From Streptomyces sp. NBC_00557 (lineage in GTDB: Bacteria; Actinomycetota; Actinomycetes; Streptomycetales; Streptomycetaceae), in NCBI RefSeq assembly GCF_036345995.1, contig NZ_CP107796.1, positions 1,240,001 to 1,304,000 of the forward strand: 64,000 bases of DNA, read 5' to 3'. Position 1 is the first letter of the stretch. The number at the start of each line of letters is the position of its first letter. A program made the position numbers and the translations under genes. A model generated the notes under the pieces. The model had not been told where the DNA came from, made no database searches, and saw only the letters and a program-made list of their open reading frames with translations. Below, piece by piece: positions 24,584 through 33,724 of the stretch.

Positions 24584-25357
24584 ATGACGCTCACCCAGCA
24601 GGACATCGACCAGGAGATCGCCGCCGAGCACGCGGCGTACGAGAAGCGCGTCGCCGACGGCGCGCCCGTCGAGCACCACCCGCGCCGTGACTACGCGCCG
24701 TACCGGTCCTCGGTGCTGCGCCACCCCAAGCAGCCCCTGGTCGCCATCGACACCGCCCAGGACCCGGAGATGGTGGAGCTGCACTCCCCCGCCTTCGGGG
24801 AACGCGACATCACCATGATCGACAACGACCTCACCCGGCACCACCGGGGCGAACCGGTCGGTGAGCGGATCACCGTCTCCGGGCGGCTGCTCGACCGCGA
24901 CGGGCGCCCGGTGCGCGGTCAGCTGATCGAGATCTGGCAGGCCAACTCGGCCGGCCGCTACGCCCACCAGCGGGAACAGCACGACGCCCCGCTGGACCCG
25001 AACTTCACCGGCTTCGGCCGCACCCTCACCGACGCCGAGGGCCGCTACCACTTCACCACCATCCAGCCCGGCCCCTACCCGTGGCGCAACCACGTGAACG
25101 CCTGGCGCCCGGCGCACATCCACTTCTCGGTGTTCGGCACGGCGTTCACGCAGCGGCTGGTGACGCAGATGTACTTCCCGAACGACCCGCTGTTCCCGTA
25201 CGACCCGATCCTGCAGTCGGTGACGGACGACGCGGCCCGGCAGCGGCTGGTCGCCACCTACGACCACAGCCTGTCGGTGCCCGAGTTCTCCCTCGGCTAC
25301 CACTGGGACATCGTGCTGGACGGCCCGGCCGCCACCTGGATCGAAGAAGGACGCTGA
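24584..25357 (+). CDS. pcaH: Protocatechuate 3,4-dioxygenase, beta subunit
   Basis: This 257-residue iron-binding subunit performs intradiol cleavage of protocatechuate to 3-carboxy-cis,cis-muconate. The metal site is visible as Tyr165 in QPGPYPWRNH and His178/His180 in RPAHIHFS; the second tyrosine ligand lies just before or within the same region. The extended N-terminus (EHHPRRDYAPYRSSVLRHPKQPL) is typical of PcaH. The ATG at 24584 lies 16 bp after the pcaF relic stop. Confidence 0.93.
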   Translation: MTLTQQDIDQEIAAEHAAYEKRVADGAPVEHHPRRDYAPYRSSVLRHPKQPLVAIDTAQDPEMVELHSPAFGERDITMIDNDLTRHHRGEPVGERITVSGRLLDRDGRPVRGQLIEIWQANSAGRYAHQREQHDAPLDPNFTGFGRTLTDAEGRYHFTTIQPGPYPWRNHVNAWRPAHIHFSVFGTAFTQRLVTQMYFPNDPLFPYDPILQSVTDDAARQRLVATYDHSLSVPEFSLGYHWDIVLDGPAATWIEEGR

Positions 25358-25362
25358 CCGCC

Positions 25363-25965
25363 ATGACGAAGATCGACACGAGCAGCCCGGAGCGGGTGCT
25401 GCCCACCCCGTCCCACACGGTCGGCCCCTTCTACGGCTACGCCCTGCCCTTCCGCGGCGGCGAGGAGATCGCCCCGCTCGGCCACCCGGACACGATCACC
25501 GTGCACGGGTACGTCCTCGACGGCGCGGGCGAGCCGCTGCCGGACGCGCTCGTCGAGCTGTGGGGTCCGCGCCCCGACGGCACGGTCCCGCGGGTGGACG
25601 GCTCCATCCGGCGCGATCCGGCCACCGGCGGCTATCTCGGCCGCAACGGCGTGGAGTTCACCGGCTGGGGCCGCATCCAGACCGACGCCGACGGCCACTG
25701 GTACGCCCGCACCCTCCGCCCCGGGGCCCGCGGACGGGGCGCGCCGTACCTCAGTGTCTGCGTGTTCGCCCGCGGTCTGCTCGTGCACCTGTTCACCCGG
25801 ATCTATCTGCCGGGCGACGAGGCCGCGCTCACCGCCGACCCGCTGCTCACCCGGGTGGGCGAGCGGCGCGACACGCTGATCGCCGCCGAGGAGGGTCCGG
25901 CCGCCTACCGTTTCGACATCCGCCTTCAGGGCGAAGGCGAGACGGTCTTCCTGGAGTACCAGTGA
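25363..25965 (+). CDS. pcaG: Protocatechuate 3,4-dioxygenase, alpha subunit
   Basis: This 200-residue subunit is homologous to PcaH but lacks the iron ligands. It contains PTPSHTVGPFYGYALPF, VHGYVLDGAGEPLPDALVELWG and FTRIYLPGDE. It begins 5 bp after pcaH stops and its own stop overlaps the pcaB GTG by four bases, so the genes are coupled. PcaGH together form the active dioxygenase. Confidence 0.92.
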   Translation: MTKIDTSSPERVLPTPSHTVGPFYGYALPFRGGEEIAPLGHPDTITVHGYVLDGAGEPLPDALVELWGPRPDGTVPRVDGSIRRDPATGGYLGRNGVEFTGWGRIQTDADGHWYARTLRPGARGRGAPYLSVCVFARGLLVHLFTRIYLPGDEAALTADPLLTRVGERRDTLIAAEEGPAAYRFDIRLQGEGETVFLEYQ

Positions 25966-27305
25966 CATCCATCCACAGGGACGGCGACACCGGCCTGCTC
26001 GCCCCCGGGTGGGCCGGCTCCCCCGCCGCCGACGCGACCGGCGACAGCGCGTGCCTGCGGGCCCTGCTGGACGCCGAGGCCGCCCTGACCCGGGCCCAGG
26101 CCGCGCTCGGCCTCGCCCCGGCCGAGGCCGCCGAGGCGGTGACCCGGGCGGCCGACCCCGCCCGTTTCGACGTGCGTTCCCTCGCCGAACGCGCCCGCGC
26201 CGGCGGCAACCCGGTCATCCCGCTCGTCGCCGACCTCACCGCCGCCGTGGGCGAGCCGTACGGCCCCTATGTGCACCGGGGCGCGACCAGCCAGGACATC
26301 CTGGACACCGCGCTGATGCTGGTCGCCGCCCGCACCCTGGACCTGCTCCGCGCCGACCTCGACCGCACCGGGCGCGCGCTGGCGGACCTGGCCGCCGCAC
26401 ACCGGGACACGCCGATGCCGGGCCGCACCCTCACCCAGCACGCGGTGCCGACGACCTTCGGCCTGAAAGCGGCCGGCTGGCGGTCGCTGGTCCTGGACGC
26501 CCGGGACCGCGTGACGGCGGTGCGCGAGGCCCTGCCCGCCCAACTCGGCGGCGCCGCCGGGACACTGGCGGCCTTCGAGGCGTACGGGGCCCAGGACCCG
26601 GTCGCCCTGACGGCGGCCTACGCCCATGAGGCCGGCCTGGCCGCACCGCGGTTGCCCTGGCACACCCTGCGCACCCCGATCGCCGACCTGGCCGGCTGCC
26701 TGGCGTTCACCGCGGGCGCCCTGGGCAGGATCGGCGAGGACGTGCTGACCCTGTCGCGCACCGAGATCGCCGAGGTGACCGAGGGCAGCGGCGGGGGCTC
26801 GTCCGCCATGCCGCACAAGGCCAACCCCGTGCGCTCCACCCTCCTCTCGGCCGCGGCCCGGCGCGCCCCGCAGCTCGCGGCCACCCTGTACGGCTGTGTC
26901 GCCGCCGGGGACGAACGCCCGGCCGGGGCCTGGCACGCCGAGTGGGAGCCGCTGCGCGACCTGCTCCGGCTGACCGGCGGCGCGGCGCGGGACGCGGCCG
27001 AACTCGCCGCGGGCCTCGGCGTGAACGCCGGTGTCATGCGCCGCGATCTGGACCTGACCCGCGGGCTGATCGTCTCCGAGCGGCTGTCCGCCGTCCTGGC
27101 GCCCCGGCTCGGCCGCGCCCGGGCCAAGGAGCTGCTGACCACGCTCGCCCGCCGCACGCGTGCCGAGCACCGCTCGCTCGGCGAACTCCTGGCGGAAGAG
27201 CCCCAGTTGAAGGACCTGGACCTGGACCTGGGCGAGCTGACCGACCCCGCCCGCTACACCGGTTTCGCCGGTGCCCTCACCGACCGTGCCCTGGAGCGAC
27301 GTTGA
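25962..27305 (+). CDS. pcaB: 3-carboxy-cis,cis-muconate cycloisomerase
   Basis: This 447-residue member of the fumarase/aspartase superfamily converts carboxymuconate to gamma-carboxymuconolactone. Signatures are VHRGATSQDILDTALML, PGRTLTQHAVPTTFGLKAAGW and the catalytic serine loop EGSGGGSSAMPHKANPV. The start is a GTG at 25962 inside the pcaG stop. Its stop overlaps the pcaL TTG by four bases. Confidence 0.93.
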   Translation: MTSIHRDGDTGLLAPGWAGSPAADATGDSACLRALLDAEAALTRAQAALGLAPAEAAEAVTRAADPARFDVRSLAERARAGGNPVIPLVADLTAAVGEPYGPYVHRGATSQDILDTALMLVAARTLDLLRADLDRTGRALADLAAAHRDTPMPGRTLTQHAVPTTFGLKAAGWRSLVLDARDRVTAVREALPAQLGGAAGTLAAFEAYGAQDPVALTAAYAHEAGLAAPRLPWHTLRTPIADLAGCLAFTAGALGRIGEDVLTLSRTEIAEVTEGSGGGSSAMPHKANPVRSTLLSAAARRAPQLAATLYGCVAAGDERPAGAWHAEWEPLRDLLRLTGGAARDAAELAAGLGVNAGVMRRDLDLTRGLIVSERLSAVLAPRLGRARAKELLTTLARRTRAEHRSLGELLAEEPQLKDLDLDLGELTDPARYTGFAGALTDRALERR

Positions 27306-28429
27306 CCGAGAAACTCCTCAACCACCGGGCGGAAGGCCCGGCTTCGGCCCCCGCGCTGCTGCTCGGGCCCTCGCTCGGCACCTCGTACGCCCTGTGGGAC
27401 GCGCTCGCCCCCGAACTGTCGGTGCGTCACCGCGTGGTGCGCTGGGACCTGCCCGGGCACGGCGGCTGCGCGCCGGAGCTGATCGGGCCGGGCGCGACCG
27501 TCGCCGACCTCGCCGCGCTGGTGCTGGATCTCGCCGACGCGCTCGGCGTCGACCGGTTCGCCTACGCGGGCGTCTCCCTCGGCGGCGCGGTCGGCCTGCA
27601 CCTGGCCGTGCACCACCCCGACCGGCTGACCTCGCTGGCGGTCATCTGCTCCTCCGCCCACTTCGGCGGCGAGTCGCCCTGGCGGGAGCGGGCCGAGCGG
27701 GTGCGCCGGGAGGGCATGGAGTGGCTGGCGCAGAGCGCGGACGCACGCTGGTTCACCCCCGGGTTCACCGTGCCGGGGCTGGTCCGGGACCACCGGGAGG
27801 CCGATCCGGAGGCGTACGCCGCCTGCTGCGACGCGCTCGCCGCGTTCGACCTGCGCGACCGGCTCGGCGCCATCGCCGTGCCGACGCTGCTGGTGGCGGG
27901 CAAGCAGGATCCCGCGACGCCGCCCGCGCATCTGCGGGAGATCGCCGACGCGGTGCCCGGCGCGACGCTGGTGGAGCTGCCCGGCGCCTCCCATCTCGCG
28001 CCCGCCGAGTGCCCGGAGGCCGTGCTGGCCGCGCTGCGCACCCTGCTCGACGGGCCGCCGGCGAGCGGGATGGCGGTGCGCCGGGAGGTGCTGGGCGACG
28101 CGCACGTGGACCGGGCGCAGGCCCGGCAGACCCCGTTCACCGCCCGCTTCCAGGACTTCATCTCCCGCTACGCCTGGGGCGAGATCTGGACCGATCCGAC
28201 GCTGTCCCGGCGCGAGCGCAGCATGATCACGCTGACCGCGCTGGTCGCCCACGGGCACTACGACGAGCTGGCGATGCACGTCCGGGCGGCGCGGCGCAAC
28301 GGGCTCACTCCTCAGGAGATCGGCGCTGTGCTGCTGCAGACCGCCGTGTACTGCGGGGTGCCGGCCGCCAACTCGGCGTTCGCGACGGCCCAGCGGGTGC
28401 TCGACGAGGAGGACGGCGAAGGAGGGTGA
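27302..28429 (+). CDS. pcaL: Fused 3-oxoadipate enol-lactonase / 4-carboxymuconolactone decarboxylase
   Basis: This 375-residue bifunctional protein has an N-terminal alpha/beta hydrolase (residues about 1-250; nucleophile serine in YAGVSLGGAVG, histidine in GASHLAPAE) corresponding to PcaD. The C-terminal domain (about 265-375: RREVLGDAHVDRA...RYAWGEIWTDPTLSRRERSMITLTALVAHGHYDELAMHVRAA) corresponds to PcaC. The fusion is typical of actinomycetes. The start is a TTG at 27302 overlapping the pcaB stop. Confidence 0.92.
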   Translation: MTEKLLNHRAEGPASAPALLLGPSLGTSYALWDALAPELSVRHRVVRWDLPGHGGCAPELIGPGATVADLAALVLDLADALGVDRFAYAGVSLGGAVGLHLAVHHPDRLTSLAVICSSAHFGGESPWRERAERVRREGMEWLAQSADARWFTPGFTVPGLVRDHREADPEAYAACCDALAAFDLRDRLGAIAVPTLLVAGKQDPATPPAHLREIADAVPGATLVELPGASHLAPAECPEAVLAALRTLLDGPPASGMAVRREVLGDAHVDRAQARQTPFTARFQDFISRYAWGEIWTDPTLSRRERSMITLTALVAHGHYDELAMHVRAARRNGLTPQEIGAVLLQTAVYCGVPAANSAFATAQRVLDEEDGEGG

Positions 28430-28493
28430 CCCTGCCGGTCGTAGCTTCGGCAGCACCTCCCTCGCGGCGCCGGGCCGTGCCTAGGGTGGAAGC

Positions 28494-29285
28494 ATGTCCA
28501 CCATTCTGATCACCGGCGCCACCTCCGGACTCGGCCGGTACGTCGCCTTCGAACTGGTCCGGTCCGGCCATGCCGTCCTGGTCCACGGCCGGGACCGGGA
28601 CCGCACCGAGCGGCTGGTCGCGGAGCTGCGCACCGAGGGCGAGGCCGAGGGGTTCGTCGCCGACCTGGCGCGGCTGGCCGAGGTGCGCGAGCTGGGCGCG
28701 TGGGTCGCCGGGGCCCGTCCGGACCTCGACGTGCTGATCAACAACGCGGGGGTGGGCGGCGGCGCGCCCGGCTCCGGGCGGGAGCTGAGCGCCGACGGGC
28801 ACGAGCTGCGGCTCGCCGTGAACTATCTCGCGCCCGTCGTCCTCACCCGGTCCCTGCTGCCGGTCCTGCGGTCCAACGCGCCGGCCCGGATCGTGAACGT
28901 CGGCTCGGCCGGCCAGGAACCCCTCGACTTCGCCGACCCCGAGCTCACCCGCGGCTACACCGGGATGTCGGCGTACTGCCGCAGCAAGTTCGCCCTCGCC
29001 GCGCACACCTTCACCCTCGCCGAGGAACTCGCCGGCAGCGGGGTCTCGGTGAACGTCCTGCACCCGGCCACCTTCATGGACACCGCGATGGTCCGCGAGG
29101 GCGGGATCACCCCGTGGAACCCGGTCGCCGACGGCGCGCCCGGCGTCCTGGCGCTGGCCACGCAGGATCTCGGCAGCGGGGGCTACTTCGACGGGACGCG
29201 GCGTGCACGGGCGCACGAGGAGACGTACGACCCCCGGGTGCGCGAGCGGCTGGCGGCGGTCACGGAGCAGTTGCTGACGGTGTGA
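28494..29285 (+). CDS. Short-chain dehydrogenase/reductase
   Basis: This 263-residue Rossmann-fold enzyme has cofactor motif GATSGLGRYVAFEL, the structural NNAG (LINNAGVGGG) and the catalytic YxxxK in SAYCRSKFALAAH. HGRDRDR after beta-2 suggests NADP preference. It resembles retinol/protochlorophyllide-type SDRs of unknown substrate. It starts 64 bp after pcaL, in the same direction, and may be read through from the pca operon, although no pathway step calls for it. Confidence 0.85.
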   Translation: MSTILITGATSGLGRYVAFELVRSGHAVLVHGRDRDRTERLVAELRTEGEAEGFVADLARLAEVRELGAWVAGARPDLDVLINNAGVGGGAPGSGRELSADGHELRLAVNYLAPVVLTRSLLPVLRSNAPARIVNVGSAGQEPLDFADPELTRGYTGMSAYCRSKFALAAHTFTLAEELAGSGVSVNVLHPATFMDTAMVREGGITPWNPVADGAPGVLALATQDLGSGGYFDGTRRARAHEETYDPRVRERLAAVTEQLLTV

Positions 29286-29300
29286 GGGGCTGCGGTACGG

Positions 29301-29450
29301 CGTCGACGGCATACGAGCCGCGGTCGCCCGGACACCGGCGACTGCATACCGCAAACGGCGGATCGTCTGCGGTCGTCTGCAGACCGTCGGCCGCCCACGG
29401 GATACCGCACGCCGCATACGGCAGCCGGTCGACGGTATACGGGCGCCTGC
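29301..29450. repeat. Dispersed imperfect repeats of a CGNCATACGG-like word
   Basis: The space between the SDR gene and the convergent ATPase gene contains GTCGACGGCATACG (from 29311) and GTCGACGGTATACG (from 29430), plus several intervening GCATACC, GGATACC and GCATACG words. No clear terminator hairpin is visible. Confidence 0.4.
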
Positions 29451-29478
29451 ACACAGTCGTCCGCCCGCACGCATCCGC

Positions 29479-32163
29479 CTACCGCAGCCCGAGTCCCGTC
29501 TCCAGTGCCTGGCTCGCGCGGGCCACGAGTCCCTCCGCGCCGCAGGCCCGGGCGAGGTCGAGGCCCCGGGTCAGTTCGGTGACGGAGCGGGCGGCGATGC
29601 CGTACTCGACGCGGGCCGCCGCGTGTTCGTACTGGCAGGGTGAGGACTCCAGGTAGGCGACGGCCCGCGCGGCGAGCTGGGCCGCGCGGCGGCCGGTCTC
29701 CAGGGCGGCGGCGCAGCGCAGGGCCTCGCCGATGGCGGTGTCCGTGCCGAAGCGTTCGGCCTGCCGGCGGGCCTCGGCCGCGAGGTGGGCGGCGCGCTCG
29801 GGGTGCTGTCCGGCGAGGGCCTTGGCGAGGTCGATGGACCACGGGGACAGGACCGGGTTGTGGCCGCCGCGTGAGGCCGCGGTCTTCTCGGCGGCCTCCA
29901 GTTCGTGGATGCCGTCCTCGGTGCGGCCGACGGCGAGCAGCAGCCGGCCACGCACACAGCGGATGTCGGGCAGCACGATCGTGGACGGGTAGGGCGGTGC
30001 GAAGCCGTACTGCTCGGCGATCGACCAGGCCTCCTCGGTACGGCCGCGGGCGAGCAGGGTGTCGACCAGTCCGCAGGTCGCCGACCAGTACAGCGGCAGG
30101 CGGCGGCCGACGCGTTCGGCGAGGACGAGGGCCTCGCGCAGGGCGGACTCGGCGTCGCGCAGCCGGCCCTGCCTGCGGTAGGCGAGGCCGAGGAAGGCGT
30201 TGGCCAGGGAGAGGTGGCCGCCGCGCCAGCCGGCCGTGGTGTAGACGCGCAGGGCCTCGGCGAACAGGCTCTCGGCGCGGTCCAGCCGGTCGGCGTAGGC
30301 GTACGCGCTGCCGAGCATCATCAGCAGCTCGATGCCCCATTCGGGGTCGGTCCAGCCGAGGCCGGGGGCGAGGCGGCCGTTGACGAGGGCGCGGTCGCAC
30401 AGGTCCAGGACCTCCTCGGCGCTCTCGCCGTGGGCCATGGCGTCGAAGCCGCGCAGGATGAGCAGGGCGCGTTCGGAGTTGTCGCGGCCGGTGCAGGTGC
30501 TCGCGAGTTCGGCGAGGCGCCGGGAGCGGGCCGGGGAGACGGTCTCGCCGTGGATGGCCTCCCACATGAACTGCACGGCCTGCAGCCGCATCCGCACGGG
30601 GCCGGGCCGGTGCCGGGCGGCTTCGGCCTCGACCGTGCGGACGGCGTCTTCCAGCTGGTCGTTGTGGAGCAGCGCCTGGGAGAGCCGGACCACCGCGTCG
30701 ACCCGGCGTTCGGGGTCGAGGCCGGGCATGCCGAGGGCGTGCCGGAGGTGTTCGACGGTGACGGCGGGCGCGGTGAGCAGGGTGGCGCAGCCCAGTTCGT
30801 ACAGGACGTGCGGCTGGACCTCGGGGAGCGGCGGTTCCCGCAGGGCGCGTTCGAGGCAGGTGCGGGCGGCGTCGGGCGCGCCGACGGCGAGGTGTTCGCG
30901 GGCGGCCTCGCGCAGCTGCTCGACGAGTTCCTCGTCGCCGTCGGGGTGGACCTTCAGCAGGTGCCGGGCGGCCTGGGCGGCGCCACGTCCCAGCTCGGTG
31001 ATGAGCTGGGCGGCGACGCCGTGCATGGCGGTGCACACGCCGGACGGGATGGAGTCGTAGACGGCGCTGGCGATGAGCGGGTGGACGAACTCCAGCTCGC
31101 CGTCCTGGTGTTCGCCGCCGGCCGCGGGGTCGGGCGCGGTGAGGATGCGGGCGGTGCGGAGCAGATCGGCGCAGTGCCGGGCGACGGGCTCGTCCATGGC
31201 GGCGAGGCGGGCGACCATGTCGACGGTGATGCCGGTGCCGAGGATGGCGGCCGCCCAGGCGAACTGGGTGGCCTCCAGGCCGAGTTGCTTGATCCGGTCG
31301 ACGATTCCGCCGCCGCGTGCGGCGCGGTTGAGGGCGCGCAGTTCGCCGGCACTCGCCTCGACCGGGTGCAGCTCGCTGTCCCGCACCTTGGCGAGGAGTT
31401 CGGTGGTCTCGTAGGGGTTGCCGGCGGTGACGGCCCAGACCTCGCGGCAGAAGGCGTCGTCGGCGTGCCGGCCGAGGGCGGCGCGGGTGAGTCCGGCGGC
31501 GGCGTCGGGGGTGAGGGCCTTGAGGTTGCCGACGGGGCGGCCCGCCGCGGCGGCCACCGCGTCGAGGTGGCGGGCGCTGTCGCCGCCGGCCTCGCCGGGG
31601 CGGCGGGCGACGACGACGAGGACGGAGAGGTCGTCCAGGCGCGCGGTGAAGGCGGCGAGCCAGCGCAGGGTCTCCTGGTCGGCCCAGTGCGCGTCGTCGA
31701 TCATCAGCACCAGCGGCCATGCGCGGCGGGCGAGCCGGCGTACCGCGGCGACGAGGCCGTCGCACACGTACTGCGGGTCGGCGCTGGCCTCCTGCGGGTG
31801 CGCTATGCCCAGGGCGGGGCCGGCGATGTCGTACCAGTCGCCGAGGTACTCGCGGGCCTCCTCGGGGAGTAAGGACAGCAGGGCGGGCTGGAGCAGCTGC
31901 CGTACGACGTTGAACGGGACGGACCGCAGGGTCTCGGCGCCGCGCGCGGACCACACGGTGCAGCCGCGGCGTTCGGCGATGCGGCGGATCTCGGCCAGCA
32001 GGGCGGTCTTGCCGATGCCCGCCTCGCCGCGGAAGACCAGCAGGCCGCCCGCGGACGACTGGTCGGCGCACAGGAGGTCCAGTGCCCGCGTGGCGGTGGC
32101 GAGTTCCGCGTCCCGCTCCCACAGGGAAGCCGAGGCGGCCGCCGGCGGCCGTCCCTCCGTCAT
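29479..32163 (-). CDS. Large STAND/AAA ATPase with TPR-like tail (LAL-type regulator lacking HTH)
   Basis: This 894-residue protein has an N-terminal ATPase with Walker A FRGEAGIGKTALL (about residues 44-56) and Walker B LVLMIDDAHWAD, then a long alpha-helical TPR-like region. It looks like a LuxR-family LAL regulator, but the chain ends at ALETGLGLR, where LAL proteins normally continue into a LuxR HTH. Codon 98 is TTA (31870-31872 on the plus strand reads TAA), the only TTA codon I noticed in the window, so translation should depend on the bldA tRNA. The ATG at 32163 follows GGGAGGGAA. Confidence 0.8.
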   Translation of the reverse strand: MTEGRPPAAASASLWERDAELATATRALDLLCADQSSAGGLLVFRGEAGIGKTALLAEIRRIAERRGCTVWSARGAETLRSVPFNVVRQLLQPALLSLLPEEAREYLGDWYDIAGPALGIAHPQEASADPQYVCDGLVAAVRRLARRAWPLVLMIDDAHWADQETLRWLAAFTARLDDLSVLVVVARRPGEAGGDSARHLDAVAAAAGRPVGNLKALTPDAAAGLTRAALGRHADDAFCREVWAVTAGNPYETTELLAKVRDSELHPVEASAGELRALNRAARGGGIVDRIKQLGLEATQFAWAAAILGTGITVDMVARLAAMDEPVARHCADLLRTARILTAPDPAAGGEHQDGELEFVHPLIASAVYDSIPSGVCTAMHGVAAQLITELGRGAAQAARHLLKVHPDGDEELVEQLREAAREHLAVGAPDAARTCLERALREPPLPEVQPHVLYELGCATLLTAPAVTVEHLRHALGMPGLDPERRVDAVVRLSQALLHNDQLEDAVRTVEAEAARHRPGPVRMRLQAVQFMWEAIHGETVSPARSRRLAELASTCTGRDNSERALLILRGFDAMAHGESAEEVLDLCDRALVNGRLAPGLGWTDPEWGIELLMMLGSAYAYADRLDRAESLFAEALRVYTTAGWRGGHLSLANAFLGLAYRRQGRLRDAESALREALVLAERVGRRLPLYWSATCGLVDTLLARGRTEEAWSIAEQYGFAPPYPSTIVLPDIRCVRGRLLLAVGRTEDGIHELEAAEKTAASRGGHNPVLSPWSIDLAKALAGQHPERAAHLAAEARRQAERFGTDTAIGEALRCAAALETGRRAAQLAARAVAYLESSPCQYEHAAARVEYGIAARSVTELTRGLDLARACGAEGLVARASQALETGLGLR

Positions 32164-32512
32164 GCCGTTCCCTCCCCAAGGTCGCCCGGATGGCGTACAC
32201 GCCCGAGCGTAGCCGTCCGGTGGGACGCGTGGTGGCCGCACGGGGCAGGTGTTGCCCCGGCGGGTGAAAGCGGGCGGGGAGGGGCGACGTCCGGGTGGGC
32301 CGGGCGTCTGCTCGGCGGCGGAGACAGTGTCGGCCGGGGCGGACCGGAAGCCGGTTCTCCGTGGACTCTCGCGAGGCCCACGGGGCTCAAGGCGGCGGCG
32401 TGAACGGTCTGGAGCGATGCGGAGAAAAAAACCCGGGGTGAAATGTCCGGTCCGGTGGTGTGGCGGCGGATCCTCTCATCCCGCTTTCACCGACGCCTCA
32501 TACGGTGGGGAC
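32164..32512. other. Divergent intergenic region
   Basis: This 349-bp spacer lies between the leftward ATPase gene and the rightward DUF2510 gene. An A7 run at about 32425-32431 stands out in otherwise GC-rich DNA. CATACGGT just before the DUF2510 gene could serve as a -10 region. No gene-like frame or clear operator is visible. Confidence 0.5.
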
Positions 32513-33589
32513 ATGACGCAGGTGACTCCTCCCGGGTGGTACCCCGACCCCGGGCAGACGAACGACGGCCCGCCCACCGAGCGCTGGTGGGACGGCAGGG
32601 CCTGGACGGACCGGACCCGCCCCGCGGGCACGGCCGCCGCCTGGGGTCCCCCACCGCAGCCCCCGGCGGCCGGCGCCCCGCAGCCGGCACAGCCGGCGGC
32701 GTACTCGGCCGCGCCCGCGTACGGCGGGCAGCCCGCCTACCCGGCGTATCCGCCGTATCCCGTGCCGCCCCCGGCCGGGCCGCGGCGCGGGGTGCGCACG
32801 GGCATAGCCGTGACGGTGGCGGCCGCGGTGCTCGCGTGCATCGGGGTCGGCGTGTGGGCCCTCACCAAGGACACCGGGAGCGGTGCCGACCGGGCCGGGT
32901 CCCGGCAGGGGGCGGCGGGCGGACCGGACGGCGGCCGGGGCGGGCCGGGCGGCGGCTTCGGCGGCCAGGGCGGGTCCGGCGGCCCGGAGGGTCCGGGAGG
33001 GCCGGGCGGCTCCGGCGGCGCCTCGCCGTCGCCGGACGAGTCGGCGGCGCCCAAGGTGCCGGGCGGCGGCATGGTGCCGGACCCGGTCGACGGCATCAGC
33101 CTGCCGGTGCCGAAGGGCTGGACCGGGCAGACGTTCCGCGCCGGCGCGCAGGTGACCTCCGACGACTCCTACAAGTGCCCGGGCGACTCCTCGCAGACGT
33201 GCACCCCGGGCGGCGCCTACTCGGCCCCGGCGCAGGTGCTGGGCACGAAGGGCGACACGGCCGAGGAGGTCGCCAAGGCGGACATCACGGCCAACGCCAA
33301 GGAGTCCTACGGCGGCAAGGTCTACGGCGGCATCACCTCGCACCAGGTGCTGGGCTCCGGCACGGTGACGGTGGCCGGGCAGAAGGGGTACATGGTGCGC
33401 TGGAAGGCGGTCACCAGCAAGGGCGCCGACGGCTATGTGGAGTCGGTCGCCTTCCCCTCGCCCGAGGACGCCAGGCGGATGGTGGTGGTGCGGTTCGGCA
33501 TCGACGTCGGGCAGAAGACGTCGGTCGTCGACGAGATCCTCAAGGGGATCGAGGTCTCCTCCGCCGACGGCAGCGGCCAGGACGTCTGA
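32513..33589 (+). CDS. DUF2510 membrane-anchored protein with Gly-rich linker
   Basis: This 358-residue protein begins with a DUF2510 module (PPGWYPDPG...RWWDGRAWTDRT, residues about 5-35). A Pro/Ala/Tyr-rich stretch follows, then a single transmembrane helix (TGIAVTVAAAVLACIGVGVWAL, about 98-119), a Gly/Ser/Pro low-complexity linker and an extracytoplasmic domain from about residue 185. The layout suggests an inside-out anchored protein whose outer domain is of unknown function. A second DUF2510 protein occurs at 37031-37894. Confidence 0.8.
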   Translation: MTQVTPPGWYPDPGQTNDGPPTERWWDGRAWTDRTRPAGTAAAWGPPPQPPAAGAPQPAQPAAYSAAPAYGGQPAYPAYPPYPVPPPAGPRRGVRTGIAVTVAAAVLACIGVGVWALTKDTGSGADRAGSRQGAAGGPDGGRGGPGGGFGGQGGSGGPEGPGGPGGSGGASPSPDESAAPKVPGGGMVPDPVDGISLPVPKGWTGQTFRAGAQVTSDDSYKCPGDSSQTCTPGGAYSAPAQVLGTKGDTAEEVAKADITANAKESYGGKVYGGITSHQVLGSGTVTVAGQKGYMVRWKAVTSKGADGYVESVAFPSPEDARRMVVVRFGIDVGQKTSVVDEILKGIEVSSADGSGQDV

Positions 33590-33724
33590 CCGCCGGCCCG
33601 GGCGGGCCGCGCCCGGACGTGTGCGGCCGGGCGGGGCACCCCTCCGCTCAGGAGGTGCCCCACCCGGCCGGTGGTGCGCGCCGCCCCCGTCCCCACGGTG
33701 CGGCGCGTACAGGTCACCGTTCCG

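Noticed and set aside
29905..31872. A 655-codon plus-strand frame opposite the ATPase
   Set aside because: Val/Gly/Ala-rich antisense shadow with no recognisable domain.
29183..32200. A 1005-codon minus-strand frame overlapping the LAL-like ATPase
   Set aside because: It is Arg/Pro/Gly-rich without motifs and overlaps, in another frame, the ATPase gene that shows clear Walker motifs.
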